The notes under the pieces were generated by a model that was given only the letters and a program-made list of their open reading frames with translations, was not told the DNA's origin and did not search any database. From the NCBI RefSeq assembly GCF_004011695.2, contig NC_082414.1, positions 1,364,001 through 1,428,000 on the forward strand: a stretch of 64,000 bases of DNA, in the 5' to 3' direction. Each line of letters begins with the position of its first letter. The first letter of the stretch is position 1. Made by a program: the position numbers and the translations under genes. Origin of the DNA: Ascochyta rabiei. Lineage: Eukaryota; Ascomycota; Dothideomycetes; Pleosporales; Didymellaceae. This document shows positions 1 to 11,181 of this stretch, one piece after another.

Positions 1-543
1 TGGCTTCAGGAAGCTTATCACCACTGCAGATGCGTCTACAACACCTTTGGAATTTTCAAACACCCACACGCACCAGCGAACCTGGGGAAACAAGCTGTCT
101 CCATGTTCTCTCCATCATTCAATCGGTAGGAATTTCGGAACCATAATCAGGATCAGCGCAGAGCCTCATGTGGGTCCACTAGAAGCTTTTCGAAATCAAG
201 CTGCACTCAAGCTCCACCAAGAGACAGGACCGGTTCTTATGTGCTCCACTACGCTATGCTATTCCCGTGCAATTCGCAGCGAATTCGCAACGTCCGGCCA
301 TGCACCATCGCCAGGTTCTTGAGCCGGGGGTGGCAGATTCTTGCTGCATGTGCCATGGAGACTCCACGCGTACGTCACACGATATTGAGGAGGGTGCCAT
401 GGGGATCTTCCCCATGGACCTGGGCGTCTCCACTGGGGATTTAAAAGGCGGAGACATGCCCCAGAGCAGAGCGAAACGAAGTACTTTCCTTGCCTGTTCA
501 TTCTTCTCTCTCCTTCGCTGATCTTCGCTGATCACTGCCAATC
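1..543. promoter_or_regulatory. Upstream region of the sugar porter gene
   Basis: No coding signal is convincing here; the small overlapping frames are unrelated to any family I know. A TATA-like stretch (TTTAAAA, about 439-446) lies roughly 100 bases before the ATG at 544. Three SYGGRG motifs of the CreA type occur near 82, 324 and 433, but that motif is so degenerate that about two are expected by chance. Confidence 0.4.
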
Positions 544-2305
544 ATGGACGAGAAAGACCCCAAGATGTTCGAGGAGGTTGCTGCCCCTGCCCCTGGCAAG
601 GCTGGAGAAATCGCGGTCGCTCCTCCTACAGACTACAGCGCACCCAAGGCGAAGACTGAGCAACTCGAGAACGCTCACGGCTGGGAGTCGGATAACCTGA
701 TCCACAACCTCGAGAAGGAACTCGAGCAGTCTGGCTACAAGAGGGGTATCTTTGACATTGAATTCAAGAACCCCAAGCACTTCACATGGCTCCTCGTCGC
801 CTTCGCGTCTATGGGTGGTCTGCTTTCTGGACTCGATCAATCGCTTATTTCCGGTGCCAACCTGTTCTTGCCTAAGGATCTCAACCTTACCGACCAGCAA
901 AACTCCCTAGTCAACTCTGGCATGCCCCTTGGTGGTAAGTGACTCGAACCCGGCAACCTCGGAGGCTAGCTAACGCCTTATAGCTGTCGCTGGTGCTTTC
1001 CTCATCTCTCCCTGCAACGAGTACTTCGGTCGCCGCTGGGCTATCATCATCTCTTGCATTCTTTACACCATCGGTGGTGCGCTCGAAGCTGGCTCCATGA
1101 ATTATGGCATGATCGTCTCTGCTCGTGTTATCCTCGGCGCTGGTGTCGGTCTTGAGGGAGGTACAGTCCCCGTGTACGTCGCCGAGACTGTCGAGAGTCG
1201 CCTCCGTGGTAACCTGGTTTCCCTCTACCAATTCAACATTGCCCTTGGTGAGGTCCTCGGATACGCTGTCGCTGCCATGTTCGTCAGTGTTCCTGGTAAC
1301 TGGCGGTACATTCTCGGCTCCTCGCTCGTCTTCTCCACCATCATGGGTGTCGGTATTCTCTTCATGCCCGAGTCCCCCCGCTTCCTCATGCACAAGGGCA
1401 AGACCCTCGAGGCTTTCAAGGTCTGGCGCCGCATCCGTGGCATCGAGACACTTGAGGCGCGTCAGGAGTTCTTCGTCATGAAGGTGAGCACTGAGGAGGA
1501 GGAGGCTGAGGTCGCCGCCGGCCGCACCAACCGCTTTCCCTGGATGGATTTCTTCACCAAACCTCGTGCTCGCCGGGCCATCGTCTACGCCAATATTATG
1601 ATATTCCTCGGTCAATTTACTGGAATTAACGCAATTATGTACTACATGTCGGTTTTGATGTCCCAGGTTGGATTCAACGACTACGACGCTACCTACATGT
1701 CCCTTGTTGGTGGTGGTTCCCTTCTTCTTGGCACCATCCCCGCCATTTTCCTCATGGAAACGTGCGGCCGTCGTTTCTGGGCTATTGCCATGCTGCCCGG
1801 TTTCTTCGTCGGTCTGGTCCTCGTCGGTGCTAGCTACCATGTTGCTGAAGGCAATCTTCAGGGCAAACTGGGTCTCTACTTCACCGGCCTAATTCTCTAC
1901 GAGCTCTTCTTCGGTTCCTACGCAGCGCTCACATGGGTCATTCCCTCAGAGGTCTACCCCACTTACCTCCGTTCCTACGGTATGACCACCTCCACCGGAT
2001 GGCTATTCCTGTCTTCCTTCATCGTCACCTACAACTTCACCGGCATGCAGAAGGCATTCACCAGCACTGGTCTGACGCTCGGCTTCTATGGCGGCATTGC
2101 AGTGCTCGGCTGGTTCTACCAGATCTTCTTCATGTACGAGACCAAGAACAAGACGCTCGAGGAGATTGACCAGCTGTTCATGAAGCCTACAAGCCAGCTT
2201 GTCAAGGAGAACGCGAAGAGCGCCGCTGGTGTCACCAATGATCTGCTGCACGGCAGGTTCAAGAAGGTGTTCATTGAGAACAACCGGACCGAGGCCGAGT
2301 ACTAG
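544..2305 (+). CDS. MFS sugar porter (sugar transporter family)
   Basis: Plasma-membrane hexose or polyol:H+ symporter by family; the substrate cannot be read from sequence. Exons are 544-934 and 984-2305, joined across a 49-nt GT-AG intron, giving 570 residues. The first 70 or so residues are hydrophilic and cytosolic, followed by about 12 membrane segments. Sugar-porter signatures appear in order: YFGRRW after helix 2, PESPRFL at the central loop, ETCGRR, PSEVYPTYLRS late in the protein, and ETKNKTLEEID at the C-terminal boundary (compare the family's PETKGxSLEEID). The start ATG has a good context (ATCATGG), and the upstream TATA-like element fits it. The gene stands alone, so neighbours do not help. 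A quinate, inositol or disaccharide permease of the same family is equally possible. Confidence 0.93.
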
Positions 2306-2762
2306 TTTTAAAAATACGAATAGATGAAGAGTAATGAGTGTTTGAGATTATGTCGATTATGTTGTTTTTGGATGAGATAGGATTATTATACCCTTAGCGA
2401 ATTGCGAATTTATATCTGTTATGATTCTTGAAGACTTCAGTCTTAACTTGAGTAGTTTGTTTGAATGTTGGCTGTCTTCACTTAGGCGCCTTGACTACCA
2501 GCTCACAACGACGTCCCGAATTTTTTGCTCTTCGTCGATAGAAGGTCAAGTGCACCGAACTATACTCGTCCGAGAAATACATGCCAGTAGTTCACACTAA
2601 AGCGTTAGTAGTAGAAGCATAGGATACACAGTACCCTAGCCCTCTCTCTAGTTTGCGAAGCTACCGGAATGTAGAAACATATAACCAGAAAGCGTATAAG
2701 ACACCCAACCTGTGTCCCATACTATGCCAACGATTTATACTCTATCCCGATCCGAAAGGCCA
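2306..2762. other. Convergent intergenic region
   Basis: Lies between the 3' ends of the sugar porter (+) and the GlcG-like gene (-). AT-rich stretches at about 2310-2460 look like 3' untranslated sequence. I see no gene or RNA. Confidence 0.5.
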
Positions 2763-3331
2763 TTACATCGGCGCAGCAGCACTCGCCCCAATACCCGCCA
2801 ACCCAGCCGTTGCAACCTCGACGTCCTGCGGCACAGTCCCTCCACTGACACCAACGCCACCAATCAATTTTCCCTGGTAGTAGATCGGCAACCTAGCATG
2901 CTATTAGTTCACCATCTCCATGCACACATCTCGACTGCCACTCACCCTCCTCCAAACACAACCAGCCCTCCATTCGTCTGCTCGATAGCATACAACGCCG
3001 CGCCAGGCTGACTCGGATCGTACAAGGCCGCGCTTGTCAGGCCATTGAACAGCACCGCGGTCCTTGCCTTCTTCTGGCTGATGTCAATGGAGCCGATGTA
3101 TGCGTTGTCCATGCGGAAGAACGCAACCAGAAGGCCGGAAGGGTCGACTACAGCCACGTTTTGCGGGATCCCAATAGCGGTGGCGTTTGCTACGGCGGCT
3201 TGGATGATCTTGTAGGCTTGGTCGGCAGATACGACGGAGCGCTGGGAAGGGGTGGTGCCGATGCCGTTTGTGCCGATGATTTGAGCAGAGGCGAGGCTGG
3301 CTAGGGCGAAGAGGTGGGTGATGAAGCGCAT
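2763..3331 (-). CDS. Secreted GlcG/HbpS-like (DUF336) protein
   Basis: Exons on the minus strand are 3331-2946 and 2892-2763, separated by a 53-nt GT-AG intron with a CTAAT branch-like site; the product is 171 residues. Residues 1-16 are a typical signal peptide ending in ASA. The rest matches the GlcG/HbpS fold: the VVDPSGLLVAFFRMD segment, the ISQKKARTA helix, and a glycine-rich end (LPIYYQGKLIGGVGVSGG, then QDVEVATAGL). Bacterial members are linked to haem or cobalamin binding or to glycolate operons. Fungal secreted members have no settled role, so I make no functional claim. The second exon is essential: without it the conserved GVSGG...QD motif is lost. Confidence 0.85.
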
Positions 3332-4728
3332 CTTGGAGAGAGACGGTGGTATGTTAATTTGTGTATAGACTGGATGCGATTGCCTTCTGCAGGTTCAATT
3401 GGGTCGAGGAGAAGAAGCATTTATTGAATTCGAATGCATCTTCTGGGTCCTCGGTCTTATACTCACGCCGCCATCTAGGCCAGGTACCAGGCTCTGGTAT
3501 TCCTGCTGCACAGTGACAACTGACAACCGATCGTACCGCAACATTCGGGTCTAGGTGCCTGGTTCGAAGGGCAGGAAGTGCTGCCGTGTGCGGGGAAAAC
3601 ACGGAAGCTGAACGCCATCAAGAGGCTCGGCCGCCCATCAGCCTCGATCAGGCTTGGGGCCTATGCGGAGTTCAGTCCGGCAGGCGTCGCGCTACCTGGT
3701 ACTTTCCGACAGTATGATGCGGTGGGTCTCAGCCTCATGGTGTTGAGACTCAATGGTGACGAGAAGACTTCATGTTACCGAACGTAGAGTTTACCAATAT
3801 CGAGTGCGACGCGCCACGTTCGCCACACATGTATTGGTCGTCGCGGGATGAAAACAGCCAACACCGGAAGAAACCTCGAGGTTCCAAATTGAGTCTGTCG
3901 AGACGTTGTCATCGTACCTATTGTGAGTCGTCAAGCATGTTGTGACACCCTGTTTCGGACACGTGATGTGCACCAGCCATCTTGGACTAAGACAGTATAT
4001 ACAGCTACGCAGTTGGATCGTCTATAGATCTCTTGGACCTGATCCGAAATCGATTGCTGTTCTTGCAGTGGTGGTGTGCGGCGGTGCGACACTTGATGTG
4101 TCTGCTGCGTGGACAGCAACAAATGAACAGAGGCCGACTGCGATTACTGAATTCACATTCGGCGGCCTAACCGTAATCCAATAACTGGCGCGTGAGGTGT
4201 CGTCTATCGAAAGCTTCGAGCAAATATTCCTCCACAGTAGGAGTCTGTACATAGTGGAGTGTTCCGGAGCAACAAATGAACCGAGGCTGGGTTTCTTCAC
4301 CAGAGTGAGTGAGCAAGAGACTTGGCGCTGCGCTTTCTCACCAGCTCGAAGTTTTTGCCGTAATGGCAGTCGAACTGTGGATACCAATTTTCATCTTTCC
4401 GGGCTGCAGTGCTGACATTGTTCTGTTGTCAACATCTGGAAATAACAACAGCCTTGTTCAGCCGCGTATATCCGAGCTAGCTGATTATGCCTAGCCGTGC
4501 ACAGCTCTTATCAGTAATTATATGCGCAGAAGGTGAGGAGATTCATGAGAAGTGCGGAAATTCTGGCTGATGTTCTTCCAGAAAAGCTTATATTCATCTT
4601 CGTGTGCACCTTCTTTGTTCTGGATTACATGACCTAAAAGTCTTTGTCAGGGCTACTGCTTCAAGTCAGAGAGAGATGTTGATACCGATACTTTATGCTT
4701 CGAATCAAATCTACCTGCCGGCTCAAGC
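3332..4728. other. Intergenic region, no gene seen
   Basis: A 1.4-kb gap between divergent genes (GlcG-like minus, GNAT plus). Several short frames exist on both strands, but none has a recognisable domain, splice logic or codon pattern. Presumably promoters and spacer. Confidence 0.5.
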
Positions 4729-5304
4729 ATGCAAACTACCAAACAGACCCTCCTACACCGAACTTGGACCCGAGAGTCCTACTTCATCTCTACGGACCCA
4801 TCACTGATCTCAATATCCGATCTCAACGCGGCCTTCGCAACAGACCTCATTTACTGGGCAGAACCGCTGCCCGAGGACGTCATGCGTGAGACGCTCGACA
4901 ACTCTCTGTGCTTTGGCCTTTACGATATTCAGCACGACGCCAAGAAAACGAACAGCAGCGCAAAACCCAGCGACCCGTACCCAGAAGAACGAAAAACGCT
5001 GATCGGTTTTGCACGCTGCGTAACCGATTTCAGCACTTTTTCCTACCTGACAGACGTGTATATTCTTCCCTCGTACCAGGGCAAGGGGCTTGGGAAGTGG
5101 ATTGTGCGATGTGTGGGAGAGGTGCATGACTCCATGCCATACTTAAGAAGGAGTATGTTATTTACAAGCGACTGGGAGAGGAGTGTGCCCTTGTATAAGG
5201 GAGTCTTGGGTATGGATCTTGTCAAAGGCAATGGCGGAAAGGATGGCGGAGGACCAGCGATAATGCAGAAGCTAGGGCCGGGATTTCCTATGACGCTAAG
5301 ATAG
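4729..5304 (+). CDS. GNAT-family N-acetyltransferase
   Basis: Single-exon gene of 191 residues, predicted to transfer acetyl from acetyl-CoA to an unknown amine. The GNAT core is visible: a central FARCVTDFSTFSYLTDVYILPSY beta-strand region leads into the acetyl-CoA pyrophosphate-binding loop QGKGLG (about residues 117-122), then a helix (WIVRCVGEV). The late strand MLFTSDWERSVPLYKGVLGM is the usual C-terminal GNAT signature, with the ligand-side Tyr in LYKG. The insert between residues 75 and 90 is charged and probably a loop. No neighbour suggests a substrate. Related fungal proteins are mostly annotated only as GNAT-domain proteins. Confidence 0.85.
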   Translation: MQTTKQTLLHRTWTRESYFISTDPSLISISDLNAAFATDLIYWAEPLPEDVMRETLDNSLCFGLYDIQHDAKKTNSSAKPSDPYPEERKTLIGFARCVTDFSTFSYLTDVYILPSYQGKGLGKWIVRCVGEVHDSMPYLRRSMLFTSDWERSVPLYKGVLGMDLVKGNGGKDGGGPAIMQKLGPGFPMTLR

Positions 5305-5502
5305 CGGTCCTGGTGACTGTCGATCGATGTTTGGTTATCTAGGGACGGCATGAGAAGCAGGCCTTCAGTAGACCGGTAAAGCTTTCCAACAACCTATAAT
5401 GAATGGGTCAGATTCAGCGCAGAGTCGTGGTGGTCAATTATAGAAATTGAATTGGAGAGCACAAATGTTCTGATTGTGTACAACAAGTGCTCGTGAAAGA
5501 GA

Positions 5503-7543
5503 CTACTTCACCTCCAACCTCATTGCATCATACTGCACGTACAAAGCCTCAGGCAGAACAGCGCTCTCGTAGTTCTTCCCACCGTATGGGAGACTCAGTA
5601 CAAACGTGTTCTCGCCCTCCTTGAGCAGCTTAGCATCGAATACAAATTTATTCGCGATGTTGTAGCAGACAACAGCTGATCTAACAGCACAAGAGCTGGA
5701 ATGGTGATAGGGGATGACCCATGGCTGCAAGTCTTTCCCATTAACATTGACAGTGTAAGGGAGGTTGGAGTATGGCTCGCTTGCGTTGTAGATATCTGTG
5801 TTGCCCGCTGCAGACTTGGCACCGGCAAGCTGGACCGTGAAGGTTGCAGTCTTTTTGTTCTTAAGCTGCTGGGCCTTAGTATCGAATAAGATAGTCCAGT
5901 TGTTGATGTTTTCGTAGACGGGCTCAGGACGCTCGTAGTTCGCCTTGCCACCAAAAATGCTCCAGTGGACATAATTGAGCGCCTTGGAGGGGTCGTCGCG
6001 ACCGACTTTGTAGGAGACACCATCAGGAAATTCTGTCACGAAGTCGTAGTCGGCCCAGTAGAGCCTATATTCGTCGGTAAGGAGAGGGTGCGTGGGAGAC
6101 TGCGTGTAGCCGTGACGATACTCCCCAGAGGACTTGTCAGGTGTGCCAATGCGCCAAAGTTCAGTGCCAGCGCTTTCAGGATTCCATTTCGCCTTGACGT
6201 TGGTTTCCTTTCCCGCCGCAACTTTAATGTCGTCTTGAGTGAAGTCGCCGAAAATACCATCCGCATATACTGTGAGGCGGTAGCTGCCAGCCTTGACGCG
6301 ATCAATGCTCGCTTCGCCGTTCGAGGGAACCTCGGCCCAGTACTGATAGGCTTTCGTATCGAAAACGTTGTCCTGGAAGTCTACGCCGGTCTGTGCAAGA
6401 ACAGCGAGCACGTTTCGAGCACCTTTTGGGAGATCGATCTTGGCTTTGAACGTACCACGGCCAGCTGCGGTGACCAGATTGGGAACATGCTTGGCAATGG
6501 AGTCATAAAATTTCGCGTTCCAGCTCGGTTTAAGACCGTACTGCTCAGCATCGGCACGGAGCTCATCGAGAGAGCCACCCTTGTTGAAATGGTAGTATTG
6601 CGGTCCGAAGGTCCTGTCAAAACCATTGGTGATGTTAGGAGTCTGGTCGCCATGGTGGTTGCTGCTGATATAGTTGTAGACGATACCGTCCACCACAAGA
6701 TCCGAATGCAACGGCCCGCCAAAGTAAGTCTCGACCGTGTTGTGCACCAGCCATGCGCCGTATGTCGTGCCATTAGCGCTGCCGGATCCGTCTGCCCACA
6801 TCCCATGTGCTTTATGCTTTCTCCAAGTATCCTGAAATCTAGATTGAGTCAGCACAATACTTCGGATTTGCATTTACGCGCTTCACAACATACGTGTATT
6901 TGGTGAAGTAATCACCAACGCCTTGGACATAAGAGTCATCTTTGTTGGGTAAGTACCAAGTCGCATCTTGCACAACCACCTGACCCTCGGTGTTTGGTCT
7001 AGGAGCGTCAAACTCCTCGTTGGTCACAAAGTGAGTAAACAGGGGGGGATCATGATTAGGCCTGAACATAGTCCTGAGCTCCTGGAGGTTGCGCAGGAAC
7101 GGCGTGGTCTCGTTGTAGTAAGCAACGCGACTGAACGTGTGCAGGCCCGTTTCACCTTCTCTCAGGAACCAGTACTGTTCCAGACGTTGGCCCGTAGGCG
7201 CGTATGTCTCGCCCATGCTGATGCCGCCATACTTAACGCCTGACGCATCTGTACCGTTGAACAGCTTGTAATCGACCTTGGTGCCCCGACCAGGCGTCCA
7301 GAACCCAGAAGGAGTGCAGTAGCAGTCGAGATATGGCCCTACACCAGTGTTGCCATCCTCCTTGCCCAGCAAGTTCTGTCCGTCAAGTGTGAGCAGATTG
7401 ATATAGCCACGGGTCTTGCTGACCCCTGCGACAAGACGCTCATTGGAGATGGTCAGACTGCTGTTGTTCTCCGAAGCCTTGAGCAGGGCCCATGTTGACG
7501 ATGCCAACGACAGCAAGGCTGTTGTCGCAAGAGTGGAACGCAT
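5503..7543 (-). CDS. Secreted rhamnogalacturonan lyase (PL4 family)
   Basis: Extracellular pectin-degrading enzyme that cleaves the rhamnogalacturonan I backbone by beta-elimination. Minus-strand exons are 7543-6894 and 6838-5503, with a 55-nt GT-AG intron; the product is 661 residues, normal for the RglB-like subgroup. I start at 7543 because it gives a clean signal peptide (MRSTLATTALLSLASSTWA). The N-terminal catalytic domain covers roughly residues 25-330, with the WxPGRGTKVDYKLFNG region early and FQDTWRKHKAHGMW just after the splice. A fibronectin-like module follows, then a C-terminal carbohydrate-binding-like beta domain (VNVNGKDLQPW, then ALYVQYDAMRLEV at the end). Several N-glycosylation sequons fit secretion. 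A TATAAA on the minus strand (7610-7605) lies about 60 bases upstream of the ATG. The gene is divergent from an MFS exporter. Confidence 0.93.
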
Positions 7544-8024
7544 TGTTGGAAAAACAGCGCCAGTAGTGACCTCTGGACAACGTGGACAACACACCTGTCC
7601 TATGTTTATAGTTTGAACCCCATGTTTTCACCCGGGTATACGGGAAAATTATATGGGGACATAGGGGCAAATGCGCGCTGAATCCGGGGTAATTGAGGGG
7701 ATGCCAATTTCACATCGGTCCTTCGGTGTGAAGACAACCGAGTTAAGGAATGCGTGAGCCGCATAGCCTGTTGCAATATTGAATGCGTCCAAGCGATTCA
7801 TGATTGCTGTATGAAGAAGCTGCTTGCTGCTGAATGCTGCTGTGGGGTGTCTGGAGTGGTGATCAAAGTTGAAAGATAAGAAGACCCACAAAACAACACC
7901 ACGCACGCAAGCGCGTGACAGAGTGACGTCATCGAGTTGGTATCATCTGTCGCTGCGCCTCGACACATCTACACGCAGCACGTTTGTTCGAAACTAGACG
8001 AGGTGGAATATTTTTGAAGCAGAG
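7544..8024. promoter_or_regulatory. Shared divergent promoter region
   Basis: 481 bases between the lyase (minus) and the MFS exporter (plus). It carries a minus-strand TATAAA at 7610-7605 serving the lyase. No coding feature is evident. Confidence 0.5.
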
Positions 8025-9565
8025 ATGAGGTCGTCAGCTGACGTCATAAGAGAAGACTCGCCTCTACTGCGCGTCGATGAAGGCACGAACGTTGTCACCT
8101 TCAGTCAGGACGACCCGGACGATCCAAGAAACTGGGTAACACTGCGAAAATGGCTGATGGTAGCTGCCATCATACCAATTGATCTCAGTGTCAGTTGGGG
8201 CGCTTCAGGGTAACGCGGCTCTCCACACCATTAAAAATTCGCTGCTGACGCGCTCTCAGCTTTTCGCCGATGGCTGGCGACTTTGCGAAGGATATGGATG
8301 TCCCTGCACAGGTTGCAACACTCGGACTGAGCATGTACATTCTTGGACTGGCGTTTGGACCGATGACTTTAGCTCCGCTTTCGGAGTACTATGGACGACG
8401 ACCTGTGTACATCCTCTCATACGGCACTTTCCTCCTGCTCCTCCTGGCAACTGCGTATGTCGAGAGCCTTGGGCCGTTCTTAGTCCTCCGACTGTTTTCT
8501 GGGTACTTTTCATCGACCACAATCTCAAACTTTGGAGGGACTATTGCGGATTTATGGCACCACAACGACACCGGACCCGCCATGTCATGGTTTCTGTGGG
8601 CAGCCACTGGTGGTTCGCCAACTGGCTTTGTGCTGTTCTCATTCATCGCGCATGGAAGGACGTGGCACGCCGTGTTTCGGATCATGTTCTTCATTTGTCT
8701 ATCCTTCTGGATCGTCATGGTTGTAGCACTGTGCGCTCTTGGAGAGACGAGGCACAGCATAATACTTTTGAAGAAAGCACAAAAGTTGAGGAAGGCCACT
8801 GGGAACGACGAAATCGAAGTTCCAGGTGAATTGAAACAACGGGGACCCAAGCAGCTCTTCGGCACAGCACTTGCACGACCGTTCCGCTTCTTGGCGACAG
8901 AAGCTATTGTCCAATTTGGTGCGCTATACAACGGTTTCCTCTACGGTCTCTCTTTTCTATTCAACGGTGCCTTCCACATAATATTTGGGCCAGGTGGCTA
9001 TGGGTATGATACTATTGGCATCGGCATCTGCTTCCTAGGCATTGTGTTTGGCATTTGTTTTGGGCTGTTCACAAACATATTTCAAGAGAGGTACTACCAG
9101 CGGCAAGTTGTCAAGGCTGGGCAACGCGATGTTCCAGAAGCACGCGTGTACCATGCGAAACTTGCTGCTGTGGTGCTGCCCATCTCATTACTTGCATTTG
9201 CTTTTACAGCAACCCCCGATGTTCACCCTTTCTTCCCAGTCCTCGCATCCGCATTATGGGGCTGGTCATTCTATTGTCTCATCCTGATGACTCTTACCTA
9301 TACGGAAGACGCATACAAGACTTTCTCGGCGTCAGGTCTTGCTGGAGTGGGACTAATACGTAACTTGGCTGGCGCAGGATTTCCGTTGGTGGGAAGAAGC
9401 CTATTTCTGGGTATTGGCACACGAAATGCTTGTCTTGTACTGACGGGACTGGCCGTGCTTCTAGCACCAATTCCATTCGTTCTGGAGAAATACGGAGTGT
9501 CACTACGTAAGCGTAGCCCTTGGGCTACAGCACATGAGGATGAAAGCGACGATGAAGAGGGTTGA
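8025..9565 (+). CDS. MFS transporter, DHA1 (Tpo/FLU1-like) type
   Basis: Predicted proton-coupled exporter of the drug:H+ antiporter-1 group. Exons are 8025-8209 and 8260-9565, with a 50-nt GT-AG intron; the product is 496 residues. The N-terminus has the typical fungal DHA1 cue DPDDPRNW before helix 1. Motif A appears as PLSEYYGRRPVY after helix 2, and motif C-like glycine-rich sequence as SWFLWAATGGSPTGF. About 12 membrane segments can be counted. The C-terminus is short and acidic (DESDDEEG). Family members export polyamines, azoles or small metabolites, and nothing here decides which. It shares a promoter region with the rhamnogalacturonan lyase, but a joint function is only speculative. 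Confidence 0.9.
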
Positions 9566-10361
9566 GATAGGTCAAGCCTTGTCGTCGCACAGAAAGGGCG
9601 CTGCTGCAACTGCAAACGAAGGTTACTTTGGAGAACCAAGACAGTTTCTGAACCTACAACATATCCATCCGCATTACTCCACTACTCGTCCACGGCTCAG
9701 ATGCGATACTGTCTACCGAACTTGAGGAAAAAAACCGGTGAAAGCGAGCGCGATGACAGGAATCGACGCAGACGTCAGCATGGTATCTTAAAGCCCGACC
9801 CTTGTCACCCTTGGCGTGGGTGCAAAGACGAACATGTTTGAGATGATGTTACGTGTGAACGTAACAGCAACAACAGCATCTGCAATGACCTACCAGATAG
9901 TCAATAAGCATGTCTCAACACCAGAATCGTAGAACCTAAGTCAGCCACAGTGCACATTGGCGCCATAGAAGACGAAAAACATGCCAATTCCGACTGCAAC
10001 AATTGGCCTGTGGCGCTTACAGATGAGCGTCACTTTAACACTCCCTAAACAAGTACCTCTGCAACGCTAAAACATAAATTCAATCCTGTTTAGGCTCGTC
10101 CAAATCATTTTTTTTACGTTGCCATTTAGTATCGTAGCTAGATTTAAGGGACTAGCAAAGTTAAGCGGCTCATGCACAGGGCACATTAAAGTTTAGGAGG
10201 GTTGAGGAAGTAGTTGGTTGTTTGATAGGTTCTATCGAAGAGAGTGAATATATGTCCTCTGTTTGTACCGTCGATAACGAAACATGTTGCTTTTGGATAG
10301 ACACAAGACAACGGGAAACCAAAGCCCCCAAAGTGTATCAGACCATGCCGGCTTTTAAAGC
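9566..10361. other. Convergent intergenic region, no gene seen
   Basis: About 800 bases between the 3' ends of the MFS gene and the DUF3494 gene. There is AT-rich sequence around 10060-10180 and nothing recognisable. Confidence 0.5.
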
Positions 10362-11181
10362 CTAAGTAGGGCAGTTTCCAGCCTGGGCAACAAGAGAGTT
10401 GTTGATCAACGTTACAGCAGCGTTCAGGGCACACCAAGTGCCTTTGTTGCTTGCTGCATTACCTGCTCCAATCGCAGTGTATGCGATGATGTTGCCTTGT
10501 AGCTGCGCACCTGCTCCAATAGTTGCTGAAGAGCCGACAACGAAGTAAACGTTGCACGCTTGAGCATTGTTAGTTAAAACAATCCTGGAGAGAGCCGCGG
10601 CGGTAAAGGTGGTGGTGGCCTTGAAGATAAATTGCTTTCTGGCATCGCCACCAGCATTCAGTGTGAGAGTGCCTGTCAAGGTCACCGCTGATGTTGGGAA
10701 CGTGTATACGCCCGGGGTAAGGGTAATTCCTCCAAGATTTGACGATGGAAGTGCTCTCGTAGCTGGAATAGATAGAGCACTACCTCAGAGTCAGTGGTTG
10801 ATATTCTTCACAGACGTTGGACGAAGATACACACTTGTTGTAAGCCGTAAGACAACCAGATTTTCCGTTCTGTGCCAAAACTGTGCCCCGTGCCAGGACG
10901 CCTGAAACAGTCCCAGGGGGGAATCCAGTGATAGCTGTACCCGGCCAAACTCCAGCATTTCCTACTCCACCTGCACCCGTGATGGCCGTGGCGCCATTAC
11001 TGGTAAGTGCTGTCTCGCTGAGTGCACCGAAAGATTTAGCAGAGCCCAACAGGACCGGTAGTGCACGCTTCTCCAGGGCAAGTCCTTCAACAGTAGGAGC
11101 AGCAAGGGAGAGTCCGCTGAAGCAGGTTGCTAACAACGTCAGAGCTGCGAATCCATCGGCCGTGAGAATGGTCAACTTCAT
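10362..11181 (-). CDS. Secreted ice-binding-like protein (DUF3494)
   Basis: DUF3494 proteins fold as a discontinuous beta-solenoid; characterised members bind ice, others act in adhesion. Preferred minus-strand exons are 11181-10812 and 10762-10362 (49-nt intron, gtgaag donor), giving 256 residues. A donor 21 bases earlier (gtgtat) also keeps frame and gives a shorter protein. Residues 1-28 form a signal peptide. An EKR site at about 37-39 looks like a Kex2 cleavage point before ALPVLLGSAKSFGAL, the start of the domain. Hallmarks follow in order: GTAITGFPPGTV, the TAYN helix, LGGITLTPGVYTF, LTGTLTLNAGGDARKQFIFK, ACNVYFVVGSSATIGAGAQLQGNIIA, and the final AAVTLINN strand. Minus-strand TATAAA at 11315-11310 is well placed. 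Ice-binding activity itself is not shown by sequence. Confidence 0.9.

Noticed and set aside
82..438. Three SYGGRG (CreA-like) motifs upstream of the sugar porter
   Set aside because: About two are expected by chance in this length on two strands, so they are not evidence of glucose repression.
911..1840. 309-codon minus-strand frame under the sugar porter
   Set aside because: Shadow of the transporter coding strand; its Glu/Asp/His/Thr-rich composition is the reverse complement of biased codons.
5965..6906. 313-codon plus-strand frame under the rhamnogalacturonan lyase
   Set aside because: Antisense shadow; the minus strand encodes a full PL4 enzyme.
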